Assembly (NCBI RefSeq): GCF_014204415.1
Contig: NZ_JACHLE010000001.1
Coordinates: forward strand, 310,001 to 374,000
Origin: Chryseobacterium defluvii
Lineage (GTDB): Bacteria; Bacteroidota; Bacteroidia; Flavobacteriales; Weeksellaceae
Direction: 5' to 3'
DNA: 64,000 nucleotides
The notes under the pieces are model-generated. The model was not told the origin of the DNA. It saw only the letters and a program-made list of their open reading frames with translations, and made no database searches. The position numbers and the translations under genes were made by a program. Positions 9,296 through 16,884 of this stretch are shown one piece after another. How positions within the stretch are numbered: the first letter of the stretch is position 1; each line of letters opens with the position of its first letter.

Positions 9296-10123
9296 TTAAG
9301 CTAATTTCTTGCCACACTGTTTGCAATACCTTGCATCATCATCAATATCCTCATTTCCGCACCGGTCGCATACCTTTTCAAGATTCTGTCTTTTATTACG
9401 CATTTCAGCTGTAACAATTCCTGTAGGAACTGCAATGATGGAATATCCGGCCAGCATGAGAACCACTGCAAAAAATTTCCCCATCGGAGTTATGGGTGAA
9501 ACATCTCCGTATCCTACAGTCGTAACGGTTACAACAGCCCAGTAGATAGACTGTGGTATGGTTTCAAAACCTTCTCTGCCTCCTTCTACCATGAACATCA
9601 TAGAGCCTACGATCACAGAAAAAATGATCAGGAATAACAGGAAAATATAAATCTTTCTTGAACTGTTCTTTAAGGCTCTAACAATGACAAAACCGTCATT
9701 CATAAAATCCAGCAGGTTAAAAATCCTGAAAACCCTCAACATTCTCAGCATTCTGAAGATCAGGAAATATTTTGTAACAGGAAAGAAAAGGCTTAGATAA
9801 AAAGGAACCAGGGCCAGGAAGTCCATGATCCCGAAAAAGCTGAAAATGTAATGCTTCTTATTTTTTACCACGGCAATCCGCAGCCAGTATTCCGCAGTGA
9901 AGATCAATGAAATGATCCATTCAAGAATAAGAAAGATGGTGTGGTACTTTTTGTCAAATTTAGGTACGCTTTCCAGCATAATGATAGCTGTACTCAAAAA
10001 AATAAGGGATAAAAGTACAATGTCAAACAATCTTCCAAGCCGCGTATCGGAACGGTAGATAATACGGTAAAGAAACCTTTTCCAGAGTGTATCTCCGGGA
10101 ATGAGATTATGTTCTCTCTCCAT
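9296..10123 (-). CDS. Voltage-gated-type potassium channel with C-terminal zinc ribbon
   Basis: A 275-residue inner-membrane ion channel of the six-helix (S1-S6) type. Hydrophobic helices lie at about 32-50, 62-80, 94-112 and 158-178, with S6 at about 217-237. The S4-like segment FRMLRMLRVFRIF (123-135) has Arg at every third position, as in voltage sensors. The pore helix and selectivity filter TTVGYGD are at 201-207, the K+ signature. After S6 the chain ends in a four-Cys zinc ribbon (C252, C255, C267, C270) instead of a long regulatory domain. The family call is firm; voltage gating is inferred from S4. The ribbon is an uncommon tail and may be a metal or redox-sensing or assembly element. 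Confidence 0.92.
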   Translation of the reverse strand: MEREHNLIPGDTLWKRFLYRIIYRSDTRLGRLFDIVLLSLIFLSTAIIMLESVPKFDKKYHTIFLILEWIISLIFTAEYWLRIAVVKNKKHYIFSFFGIMDFLALVPFYLSLFFPVTKYFLIFRMLRMLRVFRIFNLLDFMNDGFVIVRALKNSSRKIYIFLLFLIIFSVIVGSMMFMVEGGREGFETIPQSIYWAVVTVTTVGYGDVSPITPMGKFFAVVLMLAGYSIIAVPTGIVTAEMRNKRQNLEKVCDRCGNEDIDDDARYCKQCGKKLA

Positions 10124-10185
10124 TTTCAGAGTTTTTTTAAAATTAACAAATTATCCCTATTTTCGTGACAAACATACAGAATAAA

Positions 10186-11283
10186 ATGACAATAGGCGAA
10201 GTAATTTCAAAAATAGAAAAACGTATACCTTTGCAGCAGGCGGAAGACTTTGACAATGTAGGACTGTTATGCGGGATTCCTTCCCGTAATGTGAGCGGAA
10301 TACTGGTTTGTCATGATGCTTTGGAAAATGTTGTGAGTGAGGCAGTTGATAAAAATTGTAACCTTATTGTGTGCTTCCATCCGATTATTTTTTCGGGGTT
10401 AAAATCATTAACAGGAAAAAACTATGTAGAGAGGGCGGTTTTGAAAGCTATTGAGAATAAAATTGCCATTTACGCTATCCATACTGCTTTTGACAATGAT
10501 CTTTTTGGAGTAAATGAAGGAATTTGCAGGCAGTTGGGTTTAAAAGACCTTAAAATCCTTCAGCCGAAAAAAAATAACCTGAAACAGCTGACGGTTTACG
10601 TTCCGAAAGAGTATTCGGAACAGCTGAAAGAAGCTCTTTTTTCATCCGGAGCCGGAAGTATCGGGTTTTATGATGAATGCAGCTTCACTGCTGATGGAAA
10701 CGGAACTTTCAGGCCGGCTGAGGGTTCAAACCCGTTTTCCGGGCAACAAGGTGTTCGTGAAAATGCTGATGAAAATATGATCTCCGTAATTTTTGAAGGC
10801 TATAAGCAGGGCCAGGTCATAGCGGCAATGAAAGCTGCTCATCCTTACGAAGAAGTGGCTTATCAGATCTATAGCCTGGAAAATGAGAACCAATATTCGG
10901 GATTGGGAATGTATGGTGAATTGGATGAAGAGATGGAGGAAAAGGATTTTTTGATGTTGGTGAAAGAAAAATTCAATCTGGAAATAATAAGGCATTCTGA
11001 CTTTAACGATAAAAAAATTAGGAGAGTAGGGGTTCTGGGCGGTTCCGGGGCCAGTGGTATAAAATCGGCTTTATCGAAGAAATGCGACGCCTATCTGACG
11101 GGAGACGTTAAATATCATGATTTTTTTCTGGCGGAATCCAAAATGCTGATCTGCGATATCGGGCATTACGAGTCGGAACAATTTGTTGTTCATCAATTAT
11201 TTGAAATTTTGTCACAAAAATTTAGTACATTTGCAATCTCAAAATCTAACGAAAAAACAAACCCAGTAAATTATTTCCTTTAG
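10186..11283 (+). CDS. Nif3-like dinuclear metal centre hexameric protein
   Basis: A 365-residue Nif3/YqfO family protein, a ring-forming metal-binding protein linked to GTP cyclohydrolase I type 2 annotations but of uncertain function. The N-terminal half carries DFDNVGLLCG, the CFHPIIFSGLK motif (H65), and HTAFDNDLFGVN. A PII-like insert occupies the middle (about 125-240), with AAHPYEEVAYQIY. The C-terminal half has GDVKYHDFFLAE and IGHYESEQ, where the His and Glu are metal ligands in the family. The usual HH pair of the first motif is FH here. I chose ATG 10186 over the in-frame GTG at 10165 because that GTG overlaps a -7-like TATTTTCG (10158-10165). The next gene starts 2 bases after the stop. 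Confidence 0.88.
   Translation: MTIGEVISKIEKRIPLQQAEDFDNVGLLCGIPSRNVSGILVCHDALENVVSEAVDKNCNLIVCFHPIIFSGLKSLTGKNYVERAVLKAIENKIAIYAIHTAFDNDLFGVNEGICRQLGLKDLKILQPKKNNLKQLTVYVPKEYSEQLKEALFSSGAGSIGFYDECSFTADGNGTFRPAEGSNPFSGQQGVRENADENMISVIFEGYKQGQVIAAMKAAHPYEEVAYQIYSLENENQYSGLGMYGELDEEMEEKDFLMLVKEKFNLEIIRHSDFNDKKIRRVGVLGGSGASGIKSALSKKCDAYLTGDVKYHDFFLAESKMLICDIGHYESEQFVVHQLFEILSQKFSTFAISKSNEKTNPVNYFL
11200..11233 (+). promoter_or_regulatory. Candidate internal promoter for the coiled-coil gene at 11286
   Basis: TTTG at 11200-11203 and TACATTTG at 11226-11233 are 22 bases apart, matching the Bacteroidota TTTG / TAnnTTTG pair. They lie inside the 3' end of the Nif3-like gene, about 50 bases before the next ATG, so the second gene could be expressed alone. 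Confidence 0.5.
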
Positions 11284-11285
11284 AT

Positions 11286-12062
11286 ATGGCAAAAATCATC
11301 GATATTTCAGTTGAAGAGAAATTAAGAGCTTTATACGATTTACAGATCATTGATTCAAGATTGGATGACATCCGGAATACAAGAGGAGAATTGCCGATCG
11401 AGGTAGAAGATCTGGAGATCGAAATCGAAGGGCTTGAGAAAAGAGCTGAAAAATTTCATGCAGATATCAAAGATCAGGACGATCAGATCAAGACCAAGAA
11501 TGAAGTGATCAACCATGCAAAAACCTTAATTGAAAAGTACAAATCTCAGCAGGATAATGTAAGAAACAATAAAGAGTTTGAGGCACTAAGCAAAGAAATG
11601 GAATACCAGGAGCTTGAAATACAGCTTGCTGAAAAAAGAATTAAAGAATTCGGGGCTAAGATCGCTCACAAAAATGAAACATTAAGTGACCTTAATACTA
11701 AGATTGATGAGCTGAAAAATCACCTGAAGTTCAAAAAAGAAGAATTGGAAGGTCTTATTTCTGAAACTCAGAAAGAAGAAGAATACCTACTGGATCAGTC
11801 TAAGGAATTTGCTTCCAAGATCGATGACAGATTATTGGCTTCTTATAACAGGATCAGAACCAATTCTATCAACGGATTGGCAGTAGTGGGACTGGAAAGA
11901 GGGGCTCCAAAAGGCTCATTCTTTACCATTCCGCCTCAAAAACAGATGGAAATTGCCCAGAGAAAGAAGATCATCATTGATGAGCATTCAGGGAAAATCC
12001 TTGTTGACGACGAGTTGGTAATGGAAGAAAACGAAAGAATGAAGTCTGTGATTAAGTTCTAA
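11286..12062 (+). CDS. Coiled-coil protein of the C4 zinc-ribbon (zf-RING_7) family lacking the cysteines
   Basis: A 258-residue protein with a long charged coiled-coil hairpin (about 10-180) and a short C-terminal domain. The C-terminal part RTNSINGLAVVGLERGAPKG, followed by IPPQKQMEIAQ and then HSGKILVDDEL, matches the frame of the C4-type zinc ribbon family. In that family the corresponding sites are Cys (GACGGC and CEYCGRIL type motifs); here they are Pro, Ser, Asp and Ser, and the whole protein has no Cys. Zinc binding is therefore very unlikely, while the fold and coiled coil are kept. It is tightly coupled to the Nif3-like gene (2-base gap), an arrangement common in Bacteroidota. The role of the family is unsettled. 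Confidence 0.85.
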   Translation: MAKIIDISVEEKLRALYDLQIIDSRLDDIRNTRGELPIEVEDLEIEIEGLEKRAEKFHADIKDQDDQIKTKNEVINHAKTLIEKYKSQQDNVRNNKEFEALSKEMEYQELEIQLAEKRIKEFGAKIAHKNETLSDLNTKIDELKNHLKFKKEELEGLISETQKEEEYLLDQSKEFASKIDDRLLASYNRIRTNSINGLAVVGLERGAPKGSFFTIPPQKQMEIAQRKKIIIDEHSGKILVDDELVMEENERMKSVIKF

Positions 12063-12080
12063 TTAAGATTTAAAAAATAA

Positions 12081-12121
12081 AAAGGCTCCGGCGGAAACTT
12101 TGTTTCCGCCGGAGCCTTTTT
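12081..12121. terminator. Strong bidirectional terminator
   Basis: Perfect 18-bp stem (12081-12098 with 12102-12119) with a 3-base TTT loop, A-flanked on the left and T-flanked on the right. It serves the converging genes that end at 12062 and 12139. Confidence 0.95.
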
Positions 12122-12138
12122 ATTTTCCTTCTCAATTT

Positions 12139-12810
12139 TTATTCATATTGTTTATAATGAAAATTCAGTTCTTTACATAAATCAATGATTGCCGCTTTAC
12201 CGGAATCGGTGAAACCGGTCATTGCATATTCATGTTCGGTGCCGGCATTCACTTTTTTATGGGTTACGGCAGGGATTTCAATGTCAGAGATCAAATAATT
12301 GCAGTCCAGGCAAATATCAATTTCATTGATTTTTTTATTTTCTTTAAAAAATACCAATGCCAGATGAGGCCTAAAGCATGCTGCCGTTGATCCTCCGTAA
12401 GCTGAATTTCTGGTTAAAACAGATAAAATCCTGTCTGCCTGTTCCTGTGTGAGGGATTGTTGCTTTATGATAGCAGGAATAAACTTTCCTTTCTCGTTGA
12501 TTACATTAAAATATTCCTCTTCATTACCCTCATAATCATAGGCAATGATCTTATCATAATCAAGCTTATCAAAAGGAATCCCGTTTTTAGGATCAGGCCT
12601 GATCAGCCCTGCGGCCGGAATATAGGCAAGTAAGGTTTTTTCCTTTAAAGTTTTGGATGTATCAATTCTTAAAGGTGGTGGCGGTGGTTCTTCGGTTTTT
12701 TCCTCTGAAATTGTATTGCTGTTTTCAATTTTAGTCTGGCAGGAAAATATAAAAAAAGCCAATCCAAAAAATATGGATCGGCTCATGAATGTATTGTTGA
12801 ATAATTTCAT
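12139..12810 (-). CDS. Putative lipoprotein of unknown function
   Basis: A 223-residue protein with a hydrophobic signal segment ending in a lipobox-like FIFSC (Cys24), so probably an outer-membrane or periplasmic lipoprotein. A disordered linker with a five-proline run (about 43-47) follows. The globular part has paired Cys (CLDC near the middle) and no motif that I recognise. An internal Met at residue 9 could be the true start and would leave a more typical lipoprotein signal. It lies 8 bases downstream of the acyl-CoA ligase gene on the same strand and may share its transcript, but nothing in the sequence links it to fatty acid use. Confidence 0.7.
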   Translation of the reverse strand: MKLFNNTFMSRSIFFGLAFFIFSCQTKIENSNTISEEKTEEPPPPPLRIDTSKTLKEKTLLAYIPAAGLIRPDPKNGIPFDKLDYDKIIAYDYEGNEEEYFNVINEKGKFIPAIIKQQSLTQEQADRILSVLTRNSAYGGSTAACFRPHLALVFFKENKKINEIDICLDCNYLISDIEIPAVTHKKVNAGTEHEYAMTGFTDSGKAAIIDLCKELNFHYKQYE

Positions 12811-12818
12811 TGTAATGA

Positions 12819-14597
12819 TTACTGTTGGTGCTCATACATTTTGTTATAAAGATCAATGAACTTTTCCTTGATGGCTTTTCTTTTCAGCTTTAAGGTAGGA
12901 GTGAGCAGGCCTGCTTCAATGCTCCATGCTTCAGGGGTCAATTCAATTTTCTTGATCTTCTCCCAGCCGCCCAGATGCTCATTGATATCACCGATCTCTT
13001 TTTCTATCCGGTCTTTTAATTCAGCGCTTTTGGCAATTTCCTGAGGGGTAGAGCCAATATTTAAATTGTTGCGCATCGCCCAGTTTTTAGCAAACTCAAA
13101 ATCCGGCTGAACGAGTGCACAAGGCATTTTTTCTCCGTCACCCACCACCATGATCTGCTCAATGAATTTTGAGGCTTTGGCAAGATTTTCAATAGTTTGC
13201 GGTGCGATATATTTTCCGCCTGAGGTTTTGAACATTTCCTTTTTACGGTCGGTGATCTGTAAAAATCCGTCACTATCGATATGTCCGATGTCCCCGGTTT
13301 TGAAATATCCGTCTTCCGTAAATGCTTCTTTGGTCTGTTCCTCATTTTTAAAATACCCTTTAAAAACAGAAGGTCCTTTCACGGTAATTTCACCGTCTTC
13401 CTGGATTTTCACATCCAGATTATCTAAAGGTAACCCTACAGTCCCGATCTTTATTTTATCAAAGCTATTCACAGAGATAACAGGCGAAGTTTCCGTTAAG
13501 CCATATCCTTCAAGAATAGGGATCCCGGCATTCTGGAACATTAAATTCAATCTTGTGGATAAAGCAGCGGAACCCGAAACCAAAGTAATGATCTCACCTC
13601 CCAAGCCTTCTCTCCATTTGGAAAACACGAGCTTGTCCGCAATGATCTCCTGTAGCCCGGAAGGTTTGGAAACCTCTTTCTTTTTAGTAATTAAATTTAA
13701 AGCCCAGAAAAATATTTTAGATTTCATTCCTCCTGCAGAAGATCCGGTGTTATAGATCTTATCATACACTTTTTCTACAAGCCTAGGTACCACACTCATA
13801 TAATGAGGCTTTACCTCTTTTACGTTTTCACCCATTTTCTCAATACTTTCAGCGAAATACACTGAAAACCCGTTGTATTGGAATAAATAGAAGAGCATTC
13901 TTTCAAAAATGTGACAGATAGGCAGGAAGCTGAGTACCCTTGTATCTTTATAATCTAAGCTTTTCTTTCTGGGAATTCTTGGGTTTGAACCAATGACGTT
14001 AGAGACAATATTATGATGCGTAAGCATTACGCCCTTAGGTTTTCCCGTAGTTCCCGAAGTATAAATAATGGTCGCCAGGTCTTCAGAATTGATCGTATTG
14101 GCCAGATCTTCTACCTCAATCTGTGTGGAATCATCTTCTCCCAGATCCAGGATCTCCTTCCAGTTGGCAGCACCGGTGATGCTATCGAAAGTAAAAATTC
14201 CCTGTAAGGTCGGAATATTGTGCTTTACTTTCACTACTTTATCCAAAAGATCTTTATCAGAGACAAAGCAATATTTTATTTCGGCATCATTAAAGATAAA
14301 CTGATAATCCTCGGAGGATATACTCGGATAAACAGGTACGGAAACCACCCCGATCTGGGATAACCCAAGATCCATAATGGCCCATTCTGTGCGGGAGTTG
14401 GTCGTGATGAGTGCAATTTTATCACCGGGTTTTATACCCAGCTTCAAAAGCCCTCTTGATATCTTATTTCCCTCGTTGATAAACTCCTGCGTAGATGTTT
14501 TTTTCCATTCACCGTGATACTTTGTAACAAACATATCATTTTTAGGAAATTTCTCTAAAGCATGGTGGGGTATATCGAATAATCTCTTGATGGTCAT
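12819..14597 (-). CDS. Long-chain fatty acid-CoA ligase (AMP-forming)
   Basis: A 592-residue adenylate-forming enzyme that activates fatty acids to acyl-CoA at the membrane or cytosol. The P-loop-like A3 motif YTSGTTGKPKG is at 179-189, followed by THHN. Further C-terminal come GYGLTETSP, the TGDIG motif and DRKKEMFKTSGGKYIAPQ, the hinge and catalytic-lysine region of the family. Length and motifs fit the bacterial FadD15-like, long-form group rather than short acetate ligases. It faces away from the acyl-CoA dehydrogenase at 14856, the second step of beta-oxidation, with about 260 bases between. Chain-length preference cannot be read from sequence alone. Confidence 0.92.
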   Translation of the reverse strand: MTIKRLFDIPHHALEKFPKNDMFVTKYHGEWKKTSTQEFINEGNKISRGLLKLGIKPGDKIALITTNSRTEWAIMDLGLSQIGVVSVPVYPSISSEDYQFIFNDAEIKYCFVSDKDLLDKVVKVKHNIPTLQGIFTFDSITGAANWKEILDLGEDDSTQIEVEDLANTINSEDLATIIYTSGTTGKPKGVMLTHHNIVSNVIGSNPRIPRKKSLDYKDTRVLSFLPICHIFERMLFYLFQYNGFSVYFAESIEKMGENVKEVKPHYMSVVPRLVEKVYDKIYNTGSSAGGMKSKIFFWALNLITKKKEVSKPSGLQEIIADKLVFSKWREGLGGEIITLVSGSAALSTRLNLMFQNAGIPILEGYGLTETSPVISVNSFDKIKIGTVGLPLDNLDVKIQEDGEITVKGPSVFKGYFKNEEQTKEAFTEDGYFKTGDIGHIDSDGFLQITDRKKEMFKTSGGKYIAPQTIENLAKASKFIEQIMVVGDGEKMPCALVQPDFEFAKNWAMRNNLNIGSTPQEIAKSAELKDRIEKEIGDINEHLGGWEKIKKIELTPEAWSIEAGLLTPTLKLKRKAIKEKFIDLYNKMYEHQQ

Positions 14598-14653
14598 AAT
14601 TTTTTAAGCATTTTATTATAGAAATCTAAATATAAGCATTTTTTTTAATTAGA

Positions 14654-14796
14654 GAAGTTAGAAAATAGAAGTTAGAAAATAGTTAAATGTTTACCATAAT
14701 ATATTTACTAATTACCGGGCTGTAAACATGTCTTATGAATGATTGGAAAAGAGCCAGATACCTCATTAACTTCCAACTTCTGGCTTCTGGCTTCTA
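14654..14796. repeat. Paired heptamer-repeat tracts in inverted orientation
   Basis: Left tract 14654-14681 reads as heptamers GAAGTTA, GAAAATA, GAAGTTA, GAAAATA. Right tract 14769-14796 reads AACTTCC, AACTTCT, GGCTTCT, GGCTTCT, which is the complement of AGAAGYY-type heptamers. They fill the space between the divergent fatty-acid genes. Similar 7-base phased tracts occur near 43168 and 49741. Confidence 0.7.
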
Positions 14797-14855
14797 ATAT
14801 TATTTTCAGATTTCCCCAAAAAGTGTAAATTAGCGAGCATCTAATTATTATTTTT

Positions 14856-15995
14856 ATGGACTTTAATTTATCGGAAGAACAGCTGATGATTCAGCAGGCA
14901 GCAAGGGATTTTGCGCAAAACGAACTATTACCGGAAGTCATCGAAAGAGACCGTGACCAGAAGTTTCCTGCCGAGCAGGTAAAGAAAATGGGAGAAATGG
15001 GGCTTTTGGGAATGATGGTAGACCCTAAATACGGAGGAGCCGGTATGGACAGTGTTTCTTACGTATTGGCAATGGAGGAGATTGCAAAAATTGATGCTTC
15101 TGCAGCTGTTGTAATGTCTGTAAACAATTCCCTGGTTTGTGCAGGTCTTGAAAAGTTCGCTTCTGAAGAGCAAAAAGTGAAATACCTTACTCCTTTGGCA
15201 AGCGGTCAGGTGATCGGGGCATTTGCTTTATCTGAGCCTGAGGCCGGTTCTGATGCTACTTCTCAGAAAACGACCGCAGAAGATAAAGGAGATCATTACC
15301 TTTTGAACGGGATCAAAAACTGGATCACAAACGGGGGAACGGCTTCTTACTATATTGTAATTGCACAAACGGATCCTGAGAAAAAACATAAAGGAATTAA
15401 TGCATTTATCGTAGAAAGGGGCTGGGAAGGTTTTGAGATCGGGCCAAAAGAAGATAAATTAGGGATCAGAGGAAGTGATACACACTCTTTGATCTTCAAC
15501 AATGTGAAAGTGCCGAAAGAAAACAGGATTGGGGAGGACGGATTCGGATTCAATTTTGCGATGGCGGTATTGAACGGTGGAAGAATCGGGATTGCTTCCC
15601 AGGCTTTGGGTATTGCTTCAGGGGCTTATGAACTGGCTTTGAAGTATGCTAAAACAAGAAAAGCTTTCAGAACAGAGATCATCAATCACCAGGCAATTGC
15701 TTTCAAACTGGCAGATATGGCTACCCAGATCACGGCGGCAAGAATGCTTTGCTTTAAGGCTGCTACTGAGAAAGATGCCGGGAAAGATATTTCTGAAAGC
15801 GGGGCTATGGCGAAATTATATTCCTCTCAGGTGGCTATGGATACTACCATTGAAGCGGTACAGATCCATGGTGGATACGGGTATGTAAAGGAATACCATG
15901 TGGAAAGAATGATGAGGGATGCCAAGATCACCCAGATCTATGAAGGAACTTCCGAGATCCAGAAAATTGTGATCTCAAGAAGCATTGCTAAATAA
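14856..15995 (+). CDS. Acyl-CoA dehydrogenase (short-chain/butyryl type)
   Basis: A 379-residue FAD enzyme that makes the 2,3-double bond of acyl-CoA in beta-oxidation. The usual three domains are all present: the N-terminal helical domain (FNLSEEQLMIQQAARDFA), the middle beta domain with AFALSEPEAGSDA and NGIKNWITNGG, and the C-terminal helical domain. The catalytic base motif YEGTSEIQ is at 362-369, making E363 the expected base. Length is normal for short-chain acyl-CoA dehydrogenases. It lies opposite the acyl-CoA ligase gene and 21 bases before a small anchored protein that may share its transcript. The exact substrate is inferred only. Confidence 0.94.
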   Translation: MDFNLSEEQLMIQQAARDFAQNELLPEVIERDRDQKFPAEQVKKMGEMGLLGMMVDPKYGGAGMDSVSYVLAMEEIAKIDASAAVVMSVNNSLVCAGLEKFASEEQKVKYLTPLASGQVIGAFALSEPEAGSDATSQKTTAEDKGDHYLLNGIKNWITNGGTASYYIVIAQTDPEKKHKGINAFIVERGWEGFEIGPKEDKLGIRGSDTHSLIFNNVKVPKENRIGEDGFGFNFAMAVLNGGRIGIASQALGIASGAYELALKYAKTRKAFRTEIINHQAIAFKLADMATQITAARMLCFKAATEKDAGKDISESGAMAKLYSSQVAMDTTIEAVQIHGGYGYVKEYHVERMMRDAKITQIYEGTSEIQKIVISRSIAK

Positions 15996-16016
15996 ACCAT
16001 TTACTATTACTGCATT

Positions 16017-16379
16017 ATGAAATATTTGTGGATTACTCTTGGAGCCATTCTCTTACTTTTAGGAGTATTTGTGTGGTATAAGTATTATTTTGTTTTCGGG
16101 GAAGGAGTGAAATCCGGTTACCTGAATTATGCCATTAAAAAAGGCTATGTCTTCAAAACCTATGAAGGAAAACTGATCCAGGAAGGTTTCGGAAGAGGAA
16201 AAACAGGAACGGTGACCAGCTATGAGTTTGAATTTTCCGTCGAAGATCCCGCGATCTTCAAACAATTGGAAACCAATAGCGGTAAAACCTTCGACCTTCA
16301 TTATAAAGAATATAACGGAGCTTTACCATGGAGGGGAAATACCAAATATGTAGTGGATAAAGTAGTAAGTATGAAATAA
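16017..16379 (+). CDS. Small membrane-anchored protein of unknown function
   Basis: A 120-residue protein with one N-terminal hydrophobic helix (about 3-25) and a soluble, probably extracytoplasmic domain (GEGVKSGYLNYAIKKGYVFK, later GALPWRGNTKYVVDKV). I recognise this as a family seen in Bacteroidota genomes that is sometimes labelled 6-phosphogluconate dehydrogenase; nothing in it resembles that enzyme (no Rossmann fold, far too short), so I treat that name as an error. It follows the acyl-CoA dehydrogenase by 21 bases and ends at a strong bidirectional terminator. Confidence 0.72.
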   Translation: MKYLWITLGAILLLLGVFVWYKYYFVFGEGVKSGYLNYAIKKGYVFKTYEGKLIQEGFGRGKTGTVTSYEFEFSVEDPAIFKQLETNSGKTFDLHYKEYNGALPWRGNTKYVVDKVVSMK

Positions 16380-16380
16380 T

Positions 16381-16416
16381 AAAAAAGCCTTCCAGAATTT
16401 TCTGGAAGGCTTTTTT
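16381..16416. terminator. Bidirectional terminator, left border of the XRE cassette
   Basis: Perfect 16-bp stem (16381-16396 with 16401-16416), loop ATTT, with A and T runs at the ends. Its core AAGCCTTCCAG is repeated in the terminator at 17762-17796. Confidence 0.93.
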
Positions 16417-16417
16417 A

Positions 16418-16756
16418 TTATTTTTCTTTTTCAAGTTTATTTTTAATAACTTTTATTAAATCTTCTACACTATTTTTATCAGTTATAATAAGAATAGCTC
16501 CATTTAACAAGGAACTATCTTTTCCTTCATTGTGTTGTTGAATAATTTCAATTTTGGAATCCAAATCATGAAATAAATCTTTTATTTCCACATCAAAAAT
16601 AGTTGCCAATTTAGGAATGTATTCAGACTTAACATCGTTCTGATCATTTTCCCAATTGACGTATGTTTTTCTATCTATATCTAATAAATCTGCAATCTCT
16701 TGTTGAGATTTACTTTGACGTGTTCTTAGCTTTCTAAGATTATATCCAATACTCAT
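16418..16756 (-). CDS. XRE-family helix-turn-helix regulator
   Basis: A 112-residue DNA-binding protein. Residues about 5-62 form the Cro/CI-type helix-turn-helix (LRKLRTRQSKSQQEIADLLD, then IDRKTYVNWENDQ), and a short C-terminal tail may dimerise. I start it at ATG 16756, because the longer frame from 16804 would begin upstream of a good -7 box. The promoter on this strand is TTTG (16802-16805), 22 bases, TATTTTTG (16772-16779, as complement). A perfect TTGCACAA palindrome (16797-16815) overlaps that TTTG, so self-repression is likely. The divergent lipoprotein gene starts 128 bases away and is the natural second target. Confidence 0.85.
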   Translation of the reverse strand: MSIGYNLRKLRTRQSKSQQEIADLLDIDRKTYVNWENDQNDVKSEYIPKLATIFDVEIKDLFHDLDSKIEIIQQHNEGKDSSLLNGAILIITDKNSVEDLIKVIKNKLEKEK

Positions 16757-16771
16757 ATATGAAAGTTTTAT

Positions 16772-16855
16772 CAAAAATATGAAAATGTCCAAGAAGTTGC
16801 ACAAAAATTGTGCAATTAATTGTATATTAGTTCACGCACAAAAGAATTATATTTG
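16772..16855. promoter_or_regulatory. Divergent promoter region with palindromic operator
   Basis: Minus strand: -33 TTTG as CAAA at 16802-16805 and -7 as CAAAAATA at 16772-16779, 22 bases apart. Plus strand: -7 box TATATTTG at 16848-16855. The palindrome TTGCACAA, spacer AAA, TTGTGCAA (16797-16815) covers the minus-strand -33 box, and a further GCACAA half-site lies at 16836-16841, between the plus-strand -33 and -7 positions. This is the expected design for an XRE repressor acting on itself and on the divergent gene. Confidence 0.65.
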
Positions 16856-16884
16856 TTTAGTTTAACAATTTAAAAATTCAATTT

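Noticed and set aside
10165-10185. GTG start for the Nif3-like protein.
   Set aside because: The GTG overlaps a -7-like box, and ATG 10186 gives the usual N-terminus of the family.
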